35,593 nucleotides of DNA from Thermosynechococcus sp. M46_R2017_013 (GTDB lineage Bacteria > Cyanobacteriota > Cyanobacteriia > Thermosynechococcales > Thermosynechococcaceae). A model generated the notes under the pieces. It was not told the origin of the DNA, did no database searches, and was given only the letters and a program-made list of their open reading frames with translations. The stretch lies in assembly GCA_015296025.1 (NCBI GenBank), contig DVDZ01000047.1, forward strand, positions 1 to 35,593. The letters are read 5' to 3'. Below, in pieces: positions 17,738 through 26,837 of this stretch. Made by a program: the position numbers and the translations under genes. Position 1 is the first letter of the stretch. Each line of letters begins with the position of its first letter.

Positions 17738-17768
17738 GGAGTGTTGTAAAGCATTGGGGGTGCCAGCC

Positions 17769-18878
17769 ATGCTGACTGAGGTCTTAACAGCACTGGATCA
17801 AGGAAATTTCCAACAGGCAGAGAAACTGTTGGCGACTTTGCCTCCCGAAGACCCCCGAGTGCTCCTGTGCCGAGGTCAACTCCATCTTAAGACAGAGCGC
17901 CTAGAGGCGGCTGAGTCAAACTTTCGCCAATTACTGCGGCTTAACTGTGGCTCCAAACTGACGCAAATGGCACGGCGCGGCTTGGAAAAAATTGAGCAAA
18001 TTCGCCAACAGCAGCGACAACAGGCCATTCTAGAAACCCATACCGTGGTGGGAGTGGAGCAGCAGGGAGTTCTTGTCTTGGAGGGGGTGGTTGCTCCTGA
18101 GCAGCGGACAATTCTTGCCCGACTGTTGGCCACCCTGTTTAAGATAGATCCCTACACAGCGCGATTGTTGATTCCATCGCGGGGCTGGCGTTTGATCCGC
18201 ACAGGAAATTTTGCAGAACTCACTGTCTATTGCGAAGAACTGAAACAGCAGGGGTTTACCCTCTTTTGTGTCCCCTTTGAGGCATTGACGGCAACGCCTG
18301 TCTTGCAGGTACGTTATTTTACGGCTTTGACACCACAGCCGCGGGTGGTGTGTACTAGCTCGTTATCGCCAGAGCTAGTGGAGCTAACGTTTGCTTGGTC
18401 ACAGGTGAGCCAGCGGGTAGAGGGCTTGCTGCCAATTTTTGAGCAGGTGTTCGATCGCGATCGCCAAGGGCAAGTGACCTACAAAGAACAAATTCAGGAT
18501 CATGCCCAGTGCTGTGATCTTCATTTACTGAGCCAAAATCAAATCCTGCGCTTTTATCGCGGCGGCTACCAGTTTCACCAAGGAATTCCCCTGAATCAAG
18601 TGGTGGAGGTAGCCCAAAGCAATCTAGAGTTGGATCAGAATACCTCATGGGTCAAGTGGCGGCAGTTATCGAGTCTCTGGCAGCAGCACTGTGGCGATCG
18701 CCCCGTGTGGCAAGACTTCACCAGCTTTGCCGAAACTGCCTTGGACTTTACGGAACTCTTGAGCAAAATTCCCTCCCACATCAACCTTTTTCGCCGCGAA
18801 GACAGTCTTTGGGATGCTGCCTTCATGCTTTACAGCAGTTTAGCCTTTCATCGTGCCCGCAGTGGCAGCAACCGTTAA
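17769..18878 (+). CDS. Helical (TPR-like) protein of unknown function in the dnaK-dnaJ cluster
   Basis: A 369-residue protein counted from ATG 17769. The frame also opens at a TTG inside dnaJ (17727), but that start would overlap dnaJ and lacks support. The N-terminal 90 residues read as tetratricopeptide-like helix pairs: LDQGNFQQAEKLLATLPPEDPRVLLCRGQLHL, then RLEAAESNFRQLLRLN (both seen in pieces). The central and C-terminal parts are not recognised. No signal peptide or membrane helix. It follows dnaJ by 31 bp and precedes DUF502 by 33 bp on the same strand. That suggests a link to chaperone function, but this is context only. Confidence 0.75.
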   Translation: MLTEVLTALDQGNFQQAEKLLATLPPEDPRVLLCRGQLHLKTERLEAAESNFRQLLRLNCGSKLTQMARRGLEKIEQIRQQQRQQAILETHTVVGVEQQGVLVLEGVVAPEQRTILARLLATLFKIDPYTARLLIPSRGWRLIRTGNFAELTVYCEELKQQGFTLFCVPFEALTATPVLQVRYFTALTPQPRVVCTSSLSPELVELTFAWSQVSQRVEGLLPIFEQVFDRDRQGQVTYKEQIQDHAQCCDLHLLSQNQILRFYRGGYQFHQGIPLNQVVEVAQSNLELDQNTSWVKWRQLSSLWQQHCGDRPVWQDFTSFAETALDFTELLSKIPSHINLFRREDSLWDAAFMLYSSLAFHRARSGSNR

Positions 18879-18911
18879 GCTAGAAACAGAAGTCTGCTCG
18901 TACGAGTATCT

Positions 18912-19571
18912 GTGTTGTACCGCCTTCAACAAGCCATTAAGAATGATCTCATTGCCGGTCTACTGGTGGTGATTCCCCTGGCAACGACGATTTGGCTATC
19001 GATTTCTGTCTCCAGTTGGGTGTTGGATCTTCTTACCCGCATTCCTAAGCAAGTAAACCCTTTCAAAACATGGCACCCGCTGTTGGTGGATCTGCTCAAT
19101 GTGGGCGTGGGGATTATTGTGCCCCTAACGGGTATCTTGCTGATTGGCTTGATGGCGCGCAATATCTTTGGGCAATGGCTGTTGAACACAGGTGAGAGTC
19201 TTCTCAAGCGCATTCCCTTGGCAGGCAGCATCTATAAGGTGCTACAGCAACTCCTAGAGACAATTCTGCGGGACTCGCGCAATCGCTTTCGCCGTGTGGT
19301 GTTGGTGGAATACCCCCGTCCAGGTCTGTGGGCAGTGGCCTTTGTTACTGGTACGATGAATGGTTCATTGCAAACGGTGTTCTCGGAACCAATGCTGAGT
19401 CTATTTATCCCCTCATCCCCTAACCCGACAACGGGTTGGTATGGGATTGCCAGTGAGCGGGATGTGCGAGATTTGGATATTTCAATCGAGGATGCCTTTA
19501 AGCTGATTATTTCCGGAGGAATTGTTACACCGGGATCGGTTCCAACCTCAGCCCTGCCACCAGTGCACTAA
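18912..19571 (+). CDS. DUF502 membrane protein
   Basis: A 219-residue DUF502 family protein, found widely in bacteria and in plant plastids or endomembranes (COV-like), with no firm bacterial function. Two hydrophobic helices are clear: LIAGLLVVIPLATTIWLSI (about 13-31) and LLNVGVGIIVPLTGILLIGL (61-80). The conserved family block IPLAGSIYKVLQQLLETI follows, then a beta-rich soluble part (RVVLVEYPRPGLWAVAFVTG, FIPSSPNPTTGWYGI). The start is a GTG at 18912, with TTG as the next codon; both alternatives are non-ATG. Likely co-transcribed with the genes either side. Confidence 0.85.
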   Translation: MLYRLQQAIKNDLIAGLLVVIPLATTIWLSISVSSWVLDLLTRIPKQVNPFKTWHPLLVDLLNVGVGIIVPLTGILLIGLMARNIFGQWLLNTGESLLKRIPLAGSIYKVLQQLLETILRDSRNRFRRVVLVEYPRPGLWAVAFVTGTMNGSLQTVFSEPMLSLFIPSSPNPTTGWYGIASERDVRDLDISIEDAFKLIISGGIVTPGSVPTSALPPVH

Positions 19572-19595
19572 GAACTCTTTCTTGAGGATTGACCC

Positions 19596-20234
19596 ATGAT
19601 AACTGCTCGTCGTGTTGCCCGTGAATTGGCTTTGCTCAGTGCGGCTCAGGTGTTACGCCAACCGAAACTGCTCGATGAAAGTGACTGCCGCAGCTTAATC
19701 CTGATGGCGGTACGTACACTGGCGAGTGATGTGCGCGATACCCTCGAACAGGCTGCCACCGAATTAAGTGACAGTCAGCGACTGCTTCGCCACAGTGAGT
19801 TTCAGTTGCCCCACCTCGAAAAGGCACAAGTGGTGCTCCAAGACGCCCTCCAGCGGGCGGAAAAGGGTTTGAATAAAATAGGCACTGCCCTTGATCTGCC
19901 CGAGATTCTGTACTTTGCCCACCAAGACGAAGTCCAAGCCTACGCGATCGCCCTCCTGCGCTGTTTGCAGCGGTATCGGGCCGAGATTGAGGATTTGGTG
20001 AACCGCTCAATGGTAGATTGGCAATTGGAACGACTCACGCAGTTGGATCGCACGATTATTGAAATTGCCGTAGCAGAGATGCGCTATCTTGATGTAGCCA
20101 AGCAAGTGGCGATTAATGAGGCCATTGAACTGGCTAAACGCTACAGCGATGAAGGCAGCCACCGATTTATTAATGGTGTGCTGCGGCGAATCAGTGAAGC
20201 CCTCGACACGGCTCAGGCGGCCACGGGTAATTGA
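19596..20234 (+). CDS. nusB: Transcription antitermination factor NusB
   Basis: RNA-binding all-helical protein that joins NusE (S10) on boxA in rRNA operons to prevent early termination. The N-terminus [18 protein letters not shown] and the C-terminal block [26 protein letters not shown]...[26 protein letters not shown] are classic NusB (seen in shorter pieces). At 212 residues it is longer than the 139 of E. coli because of an insert of about 70 residues between the two halves, which is usual in cyanobacteria. ATG 19596 has GAGG 9-10 bases upstream. Its 3' end overlaps the opposing gene by 22 bp. Confidence 0.94.
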   Translation: MITARRVARELALLSAAQVLRQPKLLDESDCRSLILMAVRTLASDVRDTLEQAATELSDSQRLLRHSEFQLPHLEKAQVVLQDALQRAEKGLNKIGTALDLPEILYFAHQDEVQAYAIALLRCLQRYRAEIEDLVNRSMVDWQLERLTQLDRTIIEIAVAEMRYLDVAKQVAINEAIELAKRYSDEGSHRFINGVLRRISEALDTAQAATGN

Positions 20235-20647
20235 AACGACTGCCATAGTTGCTGTCGCCCTAACTCCACATCCTCAGACCGACATTGCCAGTTAGGATGG
20301 GCACTCATCACTAAACTTTCGAGAGTTTCCCGATCAAAGAGATGCCAAACAGGGGCACCCTCAACAGGGTGGGCGATCGCCAGTAAATTTTCAGCCACAC
20401 AGTGAATTTCTAAACAGGTGGCCGCCCGCTGAATTTGCAACTGCTGCCCCGGTAGGAGCGATCGCACCGCCTCCATGATCTCCCGCAGTTCGGAGATACT
20501 CTGGACACAGACTCCTGGAAGAGCCACCCGCTGCTGGGGATTCCCGTTAATTTGCAGCCAATAATGACGGCTGGGATCAATCCCCAAAAGCCAAGGATCA
20601 ACATCATCTAAGCGATAACGGGGAGCCAAGGAAAGTCCGTGCACCAT
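20213..20647 (-). CDS. Conserved hypothetical protein, convergent with nusB
   Basis: A 144-residue soluble protein that I do not recognise. It has no signal peptide, membrane helix or metal motif. Segments include [44 protein letters not shown] and [24 protein letters not shown] (in pieces); the composition is ordinary coding. ATG at 20647; its stop lies inside the end of nusB (22-bp tail overlap). The upstream region has a plausible promoter and two perfect inverted repeats (see 20673-20721), which suggests specific control. Confidence 0.68.
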   Translation of the reverse strand: MVHGLSLAPRYRLDDVDPWLLGIDPSRHYWLQINGNPQQRVALPGVCVQSISELREIMEAVRSLLPGQQLQIQRAATCLEIHCVAENLLAIAHPVEGAPVWHLFDRETLESLVMSAHPNWQCRSEDVELGRQQLWQSFQLPVAA

Positions 20648-20672
20648 GTATCCGCATTCCTAAATAACAGCA

Positions 20673-20721
20673 TCTATATCCGGCGATCCCTAGGGATCAC
20701 ACTTCCCTTATGTAGTGTGAT
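20673..20721 (-). promoter_or_regulatory. Putative promoter with overlapping palindromes, upstream of the 20213-20647 gene
   Basis: On the minus strand GTGTGA, an 18-bp spacer and TATAGA (20678-20673) could form -35 and -10. Two inverted repeats lie on top of it. One is the perfect 14-bp palindrome GATCCCTAGGGATC (20685-20698). The other is ATCACACT (20696-20703) paired with AGTGTGAT (20714-20721) across 10 bp. The two repeats share three bases. The layout fits a repressor or activator site, or alternative hairpins. Confidence 0.4.
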
Positions 20722-20859
20722 AAGTCTCCCTTATTTGATCAATCAAACTTAATAATGCTTAATCTTTTGTCAATAGTTGTTAACAAACCCCCGTTTCTTA
20801 ACCAGCAAGATCACGATTTTGTTATTTTGTTACAGCAGCTACGGGAGCCTAGGAAAAAT

Positions 20860-20889
20860 TAGTTAAAATAAAGTTAAGAACAGGTTAAT
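20860..20889 (-). promoter_or_regulatory. Pho-box-like triple direct repeat upstream of the 77-aa gene
   Basis: Read on the minus strand: ATTAACCT (20889-20882), CTTAACTT (20878-20871) and TTTAACTA (20867-20860), each separated by exactly 3 bp, for an 11-bp period. The cyanobacterial Pho box bound by SphR is described as three 8-bp repeats of the form PyTTAAPyPy(T/A) spaced by 3 bp. Two copies match fully and one mismatches at its first base. The ATG of the 77-aa gene is 26 bp away on the plus side. Confidence 0.45.
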
Positions 20890-20915
20890 TTCTGAGGGAA
20901 AAGGATAGGTAAGCA

Positions 20916-21149
20916 ATGAATAAATACGAATTTTTACATCCCCACAGCCGTTACCACGGTGAGTTTACACCCGAAAACTTTTTATTTGATGCCAACTTGC
21001 AGGAATTTGCCACGCGAGTGAGCTACATTTCTGGTCTTGAAAACAGTGGTAAGCTCTCCCCCCAAGAAGCCTACAAGCAAATTAAAAATCTTTGGAAAGA
21101 ATTAAAAGCCAGCAAAAAATGTTTATTAGATAGCACCCCCCCTAGCTAA
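20916..21149 (+). CDS. Small conserved cyanobacterial protein (DUF7219-like)
   Basis: A 77-residue soluble protein resembling a small cyanobacterial family that I recall as DUF7219. Recognisable pattern: [58 protein letters not shown]. Function unknown; it looks like a small helical protein. ATG 20916 is preceded by the A/G-rich GGGAAAAGGATAGG region, which supplies a ribosome site. Its TAA stop overlaps the opposing aroB stop (bases 21147-21148 are shared). A Pho-box-like repeat lies just upstream. Confidence 0.75.
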   Translation: MNKYEFLHPHSRYHGEFTPENFLFDANLQEFATRVSYISGLENSGKLSPQEAYKQIKNLWKELKASKKCLLDSTPPS

Positions 21150-22252
21150 GCTTGCAGGCGCTGGAGTATCTCGCGAATCAATTCTGTTGGGACGTGATCT
21201 ACAATTTCCCCATGGCCGATCGCGGTGGGGAGAACAAAGCGTACCTTTTGCGCCTGTACCTTCTTGTCATGCTTTAGACGTGCTAACAGTCCCTCTATAT
21301 CAAAGTGAGGGGGGATTGTTGTTGGCAGTTTTGCTTTGAGAATCAACGCCCGTTGGGCGGCGGCATCTTCGACTGACCAATACCCCAAAGCCACAGCCAG
21401 TTCCCCGGCAGCAATCATGCCAATAGCAACTGCCTCACCGTGATTTAAGAGACGATAGTTGCCCATACTCTCAAGGGCATGGCCAATTGTATGCCCGTAA
21501 TTTAAGATGGCACGCAGGCCAGCTTCGCGCTCATCCTTACTCACCACATCTACCTTGGCTTGGCAAGAACGTTGAAGGATTTGAATCAACGACTCAGACG
21601 GTAGGGCACTCATGCGATCTAGGCGCGGCAATTGACTTAACAAATTAAAAAGCGTTGCATCCCAAATCACACCGTACTTAATCACCTCTGCCATGCCGGC
21701 ACGGAATTCTCTGGTGGGGAGGGTTGCTAAGACCTCGGGATCAATGGCCACAAGACGGGGTTGATGAAAGGCACCGATGAGATTTTTGCCTTGGGGATGG
21801 TTTACCCCTGTTTTCCCGCCAATGGCGGCATCCACCATCGCCAAGAGACTGGTGGGAATCTGCACTACGGCAATGCCGCGTAGCCATGTTGCTGCTGCAA
21901 AGCCGGTCATATCCCCAATGACGCCACCGCCAAGGGCAAAGAGGGTAGAATTCCGCTCTAGCCGCTGACCTAGAGCAGCATCGTAAATCTTTTCCACACT
22001 TCTTAGGGTTTTGTAGCGTTCCCCCGCCGGTAGGATACAGGGTGTGACCTGCCAGCCGCTTTTGACGAGGGCATTCTGTACATCCGCGCCGTAGTGCCGC
22101 CAAATTTGCGGATTGGAAACGATGAGGGCAGGAGCATCGGGGGTCAAGAGCGTATGTTCGGCCAACAGAGTAGGTAATTGCTGCCGTGTATTCGCGCCAA
22201 TGGCAATGCTATAGGAGTACTCACCAAGGGGAACAGGAATGAGGGTTGTCAT
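21146..22252 (-). CDS. aroB: 3-dehydroquinate synthase
   Basis: Second enzyme of the shikimate pathway: converts DAHP to 3-dehydroquinate, using NAD+ and a divalent metal, in the cytosol. At 368 residues it has the family length. Motifs: NAD-binding [11 protein letters not shown] (108-118), substrate block [21 protein letters not shown] (145-165, in part), and metal ligands E189 (AEVIKYG), H254 ([11 protein letters not shown]) and H271 ([11 protein letters not shown]). All key residues are present. ATG at 22252. Upstream and 36 bp away lies ampG on the same strand; at its 3' end the stop interleaves with that of the small plus-strand gene. Confidence 0.97.
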   Translation of the reverse strand: MTTLIPVPLGEYSYSIAIGANTRQQLPTLLAEHTLLTPDAPALIVSNPQIWRHYGADVQNALVKSGWQVTPCILPAGERYKTLRSVEKIYDAALGQRLERNSTLFALGGGVIGDMTGFAAATWLRGIAVVQIPTSLLAMVDAAIGGKTGVNHPQGKNLIGAFHQPRLVAIDPEVLATLPTREFRAGMAEVIKYGVIWDATLFNLLSQLPRLDRMSALPSESLIQILQRSCQAKVDVVSKDEREAGLRAILNYGHTIGHALESMGNYRLLNHGEAVAIGMIAAGELAVALGYWSVEDAAAQRALILKAKLPTTIPPHFDIEGLLARLKHDKKVQAQKVRFVLPTAIGHGEIVDHVPTELIREILQRLQA

Positions 22253-22288
22253 ATTTGAGTTTTCTGAAAGTATTTTCTCTAGGTCTTC

Positions 22289-23554
22289 TTAAGCATCACT
22301 ACCAGGACGAGGAAAGGCTGGCTTCGCTCGCCAAGGGGCAAAAAACGGCAGCAGTAGCAGTGCAGGTAAGGCAGCCGCGATTGTAAAGAGAAAAAAGAGC
22401 GACCAGCCCATAATCTCTACGGCTTTCCCCGCAGGGGCTGCTAAGACATCCCGACTAAAGGCAAAAAGACTGGAGAGGAGGGCATACTGGGTTGCACTAA
22501 ATTGCGGATTGCAGAGGCTCATTAAAAGGGCGGTCAAAGCAGCGATCGCCAGCCCCGCACAGAAATTATCAATACTAATGGCCGCCACCATCACCGTGGG
22601 ATTGGCACCGGCATTGGCCAAAACAAAATAGGAGACATTGCTGGAGGCTTGTAGCCCCCCCATGATCCAGAGGGCGCGGTGAATCCCTATTTGGCTGATG
22701 GCCGCCCCCCCAGCAAGGGCGCCAACAATTGTGGCAACCAACCCCACCCCTCCCTGTACTGCTCCAATTTGGGTTTGGCTAAAGCCCTGCTGCAACAGAA
22801 AGGGGGTCATCATATTACCTGTGAGGGCATCTCCTAAGCGGTAGAGACAGATAAAGAGTAAAATCACTAGTCCAGTTCCCCAACCGTAACGCTGGAAAAA
22901 ATCAAGGAAGGGTTGAATGACCGCTTCAGTCAAAGAGTGAGGGACAGGGGGATGCACGGCCGGTTCCGGCGCCCACAGCGTGGCGAGCAGACCCACCAAC
23001 ATCAGCAATGCCATGAGGACGTAAACCAGCGGCCAGGGCAGTTGATCGGCTAGGATTAGGGCTAGGGAACCTGTAACCAACAGCGCAATGCGATAGCCAA
23101 GGACGTAAATCCCTGCACCCGCTCCCATTTCAAGGGGGTCTAGGACATCGGTACGGTAGGCATCCACGGCAATATCTTGACTAGCACTCAAAAAGGCAAT
23201 GGCCAAGGCATTGACCGCCAACAGCCGTAGGCTTCTACTCGGATCCTGCACCGCCATTAGGGCGATCGCTCCCAAAAGGAGCACTTGAATCAGCAGTAAC
23301 CAGCCCCGCCGCCGTCCTAAAAAGGGGATCGCATAGCGATCCAGCAACGGTGACCAGAGAAACTTCAGCGAGTAGGGCAACCCCACTAGGCTAAATAGGC
23401 CAATGGCAGTTAAATCAATGCCCTCAACCGTCATCCAAGCCTGCAGTGTTCGACTGGTGAGAAACAGCGGCAATCCCGACGAAAAGCCCAACAAGAGCAG
23501 TGCCGCCATTTTGCGACTTTGAAAAACCTGTAGGGCTGTGCCGATTCCCGCCAT
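22289..23554 (-). CDS. ampG: AmpG-like MFS muropeptide permease
   Basis: Inner-membrane transporter of the AmpG branch of the major facilitator superfamily, which imports GlcNAc-anhydromuropeptides for cell-wall recycling. The N-terminus is strongly AmpG-like: LLGFSSGLPLFLTSRTLQAWM, then LVGLPYSLKFLWSPLLDRY and GRRRGWLL, then SASQDIAVDAYRTDVL and GAGAGIYVLGYR. About twelve hydrophobic helices fill the 421 residues; E. coli AmpG has 491 with extra C-terminal helices. ATG at 23554. Transported substrate not proven. glgP lies 56 bp upstream, and the three genes glgP-ampG-aroB are close enough to share a transcript. Confidence 0.88.
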   Translation of the reverse strand: MAGIGTALQVFQSRKMAALLLLGFSSGLPLFLTSRTLQAWMTVEGIDLTAIGLFSLVGLPYSLKFLWSPLLDRYAIPFLGRRRGWLLLIQVLLLGAIALMAVQDPSRSLRLLAVNALAIAFLSASQDIAVDAYRTDVLDPLEMGAGAGIYVLGYRIALLVTGSLALILADQLPWPLVYVLMALLMLVGLLATLWAPEPAVHPPVPHSLTEAVIQPFLDFFQRYGWGTGLVILLFICLYRLGDALTGNMMTPFLLQQGFSQTQIGAVQGGVGLVATIVGALAGGAAISQIGIHRALWIMGGLQASSNVSYFVLANAGANPTVMVAAISIDNFCAGLAIAALTALLMSLCNPQFSATQYALLSSLFAFSRDVLAAPAGKAVEIMGWSLFFLFTIAAALPALLLLPFFAPWRAKPAFPRPGSDA

Positions 23555-23610
23555 TCATTCTGTTCCACTGCTTGAGACTTGCCCTAGTGTAGAGCAAAAA
23601 GGGCAGCCAC

Positions 23611-26211
23611 CTAAAGACCACTGGCTTGACTCATGCGACTGGGGCGAAAGGCAGGCCGACAGGCATCCAGGGAAACGGGAACGGGTTTGACGTGCCAGAT
23701 GTCTCTGCAGTACTCGGCAATTGTGCGATCGCTGGAGAATTTGCCCATGCGTGCCACATTGAGGATGGACATCTGAGTCCAGTGGGTCTTGTCGCGAAAG
23801 GCTTGGGCGACCCGCTGTTGGCAATCCACATAGGACTGATAGTCCGCCAGCAGCATGTATTGATCCTCGTTGAGAAGGGAATTGACAATCGGTTCAAACA
23901 AGCCCGGCTCCCGTGGATTGAAGTAATCAGAAATGAGCGTATCAATTACCTTTTTCAGCATTGGGTTGCTGTTGTAGTACTCGCGGGGATTGTAGCCCTC
24001 GGCTTTGAGGCTCATCACCTCTTGAGCTGTCAGACCAAAGAGAAAGAAGTTCTCTGCCCCCACTTCTTGGCGAATTTCCACATTCGCGCCATCCAGTGTG
24101 CCAATGGTCAGTGCCCCGTTGAGGGCAAACTTCATATTGCCGGTGCCGGAGGCCTCTTTCCCAGCGGTGGAGATCTGCTCCGAAAGATCGGCAGCGGGAT
24201 AGACCATCTCTCCAAGCGAAACAGAGTAGTTGCTCAGGAATACCACCTTGAGACGGCCATTTACATCACTGTCGTGGTTGATCATATCGCCCACGGAATT
24301 AATCAGCTTGATGATCATTTTGGCCATGAAATAGCCAGGGGCTGCCTTGCCGCCAAAAATAAACGTGCGCGGCTGAATGTCCATGTGGGGATTGGCTTTG
24401 ATTTGCTCGTAGAGCGTAATGATGTGGAGCACCGCTAAATGCTGCCGCTTATACTCGTGGATGCGCTTAACTTGAATGTCAAAGAGGGAATAGGGATCTA
24501 CTTCGATTTGATTGTTGCGCCAGATATACTCCGCCAAGCGCTCTTTATTGGCTTGTTTGATTTGCTGCCACTTGGCTTGAAAGGCGGGATCGGTAGCGTA
24601 GGGTTCTAGACCCCGTAGATCTTCTAAGTGGGTAATCCAGCGATCGCTCTGCAGCGTTTCGGTAATCAAGCTGGCCAAGCGCGGATTGCTCATCAATAGC
24701 CAACGGCGGGGGGTAATGCCATTGGTTTTGTTTTGGAACTTGTTTGGGTACATTTCATAGAAGTCCCGCATTAGCTCCTGCTTGATTAACTCTGTGTGCA
24801 GTTCTGCCACGCCATTGACCGTATGGCTGCCGACACAGGCCAAGTGCGCCATGCGCACCTGTTTGGGATGCCCTTCCTCAATCAAAGACATGCGTGCCAA
24901 GCGGGCAATGTTGCCAGGGTAGCGCAGGCGAATCTCATTCAGGAAGCGGTAGTTAATCTCGTAAATAATTTCAAGGTGGCGCGGCAGCAGTTGACCAAAA
25001 AGTTCCACAGACCAGCGCTCGAGGGCTTCTGCTAGGAGGGTGTGGTTGGTATAGGCAAAGGTGCGCTGAGTAATATCCCAGGCCTTTTCCCAACCCAGTT
25101 GGTACTCATCCACCAGCAGCCGCATTAGCTCAGCTACGCCAATCGCCGGATGCGTATCGTTGAGCTGAATTGCCACCTTGTCAGGAAAAGCCTCAAAGCT
25201 AGTGTGCCGCCGCAGGTAAAGACGGATGATGTCCTGTAGGGAACAAGAGACAAAGAAATACTGTTGCCGCAGCCGCAGTTCTTTCCCTTGGGGGGTGTTG
25301 TCATTGGGGTAGAGAACCTTTGAAATGTTCTCACTGAAGGTTTTTTCAGAGACTGCTTGGGTGTAGTCACCCGCGTTGAAGACCTGAAGGTTAAAGTCTT
25401 GGGCGGCGCGGGCACTCCAGAGGCGAAGCGTGTTGACGGTGTTTTTGCCATAGCCAGGAATGGGTGTATCGTAGGGGGTTCCAAACACTGTGGTGCTAGA
25501 AACCCAGCGCACGCGGTAGTGCCCTTGAGCATCGGTGTAAGCTTCGGTGTGGCCGCCAAACTTAACCTCGACGTTGTAATCAGGACGGGCAATCTCCCAG
25601 GGGTTACCAAAGCGCAGCCAGTTGTCGGGCACTTCGTGCTGCCAGCCATTGGTGATAATTTGCTTGAAAATGCCAAACTCGTAGCGAATGCCGTAGCCGA
25701 CAGCGGGAATTTCAAGAGTAGCTAGAGAGTCGAGGAAACAGGCGGCCAAGCGTCCCAAACCGCCATTGCCTAGCCCCGGCTCCGGTTCGCGCTCCATCAG
25801 TTCGTTGAGGTCAAGGCCAAAGTCAGCCATCGCCTGTTTAGTTTGCTCGTAAAGGCCGACGTTAATCAGGTTATTTAAGAGTAAGCGACCAATGAGAAAC
25901 TCCGCCGATAGGTAATAGACAACCTTGGCATCCTGCTCAAAATAGGTTTGGGCGGTTTTAATCCGCCGATGCAGCAGGCGATCGCGCACGGTGTAGGCAA
26001 GAGCCATGAAGTAATCGTAGGGCGTAGCAAACATGGCATCCTTGCCTTGGATGTAGTGGAGGTTATCGACAAAAGCGCGCTTCAGGGTTTGTACTGTCAT
26101 CCCTGTGCGATCGCTCTCGATATACAAATCGCAGGGTTCGTCGTTGGCGGCAGGGCTAGGGTGGGAAACTGAATTAACAGGATGACCCTTAGGAGTGGCG
26201 GAATTATTCAT
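23611..26211 (-). CDS. glgP: Glycogen phosphorylase
   Basis: Releases glucose-1-phosphate from alpha-1,4-glucan ends; the main enzyme of glycogen breakdown in the cytosol. The 866 residues cover the full GT35 fold. The catalytic-core blocks are ERYLAAC-like (GNGGLGRLAACFLDSLATL), IQLNDTHPAIGVAELMR, NGITPRRWL and FGGKAAPGY. The PLP lysine is K694 in EASGTGNMKFALNGALTIGTLDGANVEI (read in parts). An N-terminal extension of about 30 residues is low-complexity. ATG at 26211. The upstream 163-bp gap carries an NtcA-type promoter pattern, which fits the known mobilisation of glycogen around nitrogen stress. Confidence 0.97.
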   Translation of the reverse strand: MNNSATPKGHPVNSVSHPSPAANDEPCDLYIESDRTGMTVQTLKRAFVDNLHYIQGKDAMFATPYDYFMALAYTVRDRLLHRRIKTAQTYFEQDAKVVYYLSAEFLIGRLLLNNLINVGLYEQTKQAMADFGLDLNELMEREPEPGLGNGGLGRLAACFLDSLATLEIPAVGYGIRYEFGIFKQIITNGWQHEVPDNWLRFGNPWEIARPDYNVEVKFGGHTEAYTDAQGHYRVRWVSSTTVFGTPYDTPIPGYGKNTVNTLRLWSARAAQDFNLQVFNAGDYTQAVSEKTFSENISKVLYPNDNTPQGKELRLRQQYFFVSCSLQDIIRLYLRRHTSFEAFPDKVAIQLNDTHPAIGVAELMRLLVDEYQLGWEKAWDITQRTFAYTNHTLLAEALERWSVELFGQLLPRHLEIIYEINYRFLNEIRLRYPGNIARLARMSLIEEGHPKQVRMAHLACVGSHTVNGVAELHTELIKQELMRDFYEMYPNKFQNKTNGITPRRWLLMSNPRLASLITETLQSDRWITHLEDLRGLEPYATDPAFQAKWQQIKQANKERLAEYIWRNNQIEVDPYSLFDIQVKRIHEYKRQHLAVLHIITLYEQIKANPHMDIQPRTFIFGGKAAPGYFMAKMIIKLINSVGDMINHDSDVNGRLKVVFLSNYSVSLGEMVYPAADLSEQISTAGKEASGTGNMKFALNGALTIGTLDGANVEIRQEVGAENFFLFGLTAQEVMSLKAEGYNPREYYNSNPMLKKVIDTLISDYFNPREPGLFEPIVNSLLNEDQYMLLADYQSYVDCQQRVAQAFRDKTHWTQMSILNVARMGKFSSDRTIAEYCRDIWHVKPVPVSLDACRPAFRPSRMSQASGL

Positions 26212-26246
26212 GCAACCTGTGACTCTGAAGGAATCGGAAGTAACTT

Positions 26247-26289
26247 AACTTAAGGCTAATACAGATTCATGAAATGTACATTAGATTAC
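26247..26289 (-). promoter_or_regulatory. Putative NtcA-activated promoter of glgP
   Basis: GTA-N8-TAC at 26289-26276 is the NtcA core. It is followed on the minus strand by 23 bp and then TAAGTT (26252-26247), a TAN3T -10 box. The textbook NtcA-activated promoter is GTAN8TAC, 20-24 bp, TAN3T. Transcription would start near 26240, giving a leader of about 30 nt before the glgP ATG. Confidence 0.5.
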
Positions 26290-26374
26290 CCCTGCGGGAA
26301 TTTTAATAATTGATTTATCTGCCTTTACATTTTTTTCATCTTCTTAAAGTATGCCCTCAGCTGTTGGACAACCC

Positions 26375-26806
26375 CTAATCAAACCAACCAATTTCCGCAT
26401 CCCCAAGGTGAGAAGCGTTGGGATTGGGGGTGGGAATTTCATTGACAAGGGGCTTAAATCCCACGTCCTCAAAACGGTAGGGCTGAGCTGCACTCAGTTG
26501 ACGAATAACTTGTTTGGCTTCTGCAAATTTGGCTTCTAGCGCCTGATGGCGAGCCTGGAGTTCCTGAAGGGCTGTGTCAAAAGCTTGGGCGCGATCGCGC
26601 CACGTTTGCACTTCCTGTTGCAATTGCTCTATCTGGGTATTCTGAGCAGTTTTCTCAGCTTCTGCGGCTACCAACGCTGCTTTGAGGGTCGCCACTTCTT
26701 GCTCGAGTTCTGCTTTAGTGGGCTGCTGACGACTCCGCTTGCTAGCGGTTTGACTTTGTTTGGCGACCTCTTGCCGCAGTAAGTCGCTGAGATTTTGATG
26801 TTCCAT
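26375..26806 (-). CDS. Coiled-coil protein of unknown function
   Basis: A 143-residue protein dominated by a coiled coil (about 30-105) with regular heptads rich in Ala, Gln, Glu and Leu, such as LEQEVATLKAALVAAEAEK and LQELQARHQALEAKFAEAK. A short non-coiled tail follows (QPYRFEDVGFKPLVNEIP.. ending EIGWFD), which looks like a docking motif. No signal peptide or membrane helix. I do not recognise a family. ATG at 26806; divergent from murA across 95 bp, with a TATAAA on its own strand upstream. It ends 163 bp before the glgP start on the same strand. Confidence 0.68.
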   Translation of the reverse strand: MEHQNLSDLLRQEVAKQSQTASKRSRQQPTKAELEQEVATLKAALVAAEAEKTAQNTQIEQLQQEVQTWRDRAQAFDTALQELQARHQALEAKFAEAKQVIRQLSAAQPYRFEDVGFKPLVNEIPTPNPNASHLGDAEIGWFD

Positions 26807-26837
26807 CCAATAGCTAAGTTATTTATAGGATTCATCT

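Noticed and set aside
20821-20834. HLR1-like RpaB site (GTTATT..GTTACA)
   Set aside because: The half-site spacing is 8 bp and one half deviates, so it does not fit the HLR1 pattern.
23626-24438. 270-codon open frame on the plus strand, opposite glgP
   Set aside because: It is antisense to a highly conserved enzyme and has no ribosome site or recognisable protein. Such frames arise from the codon bias of glgP.
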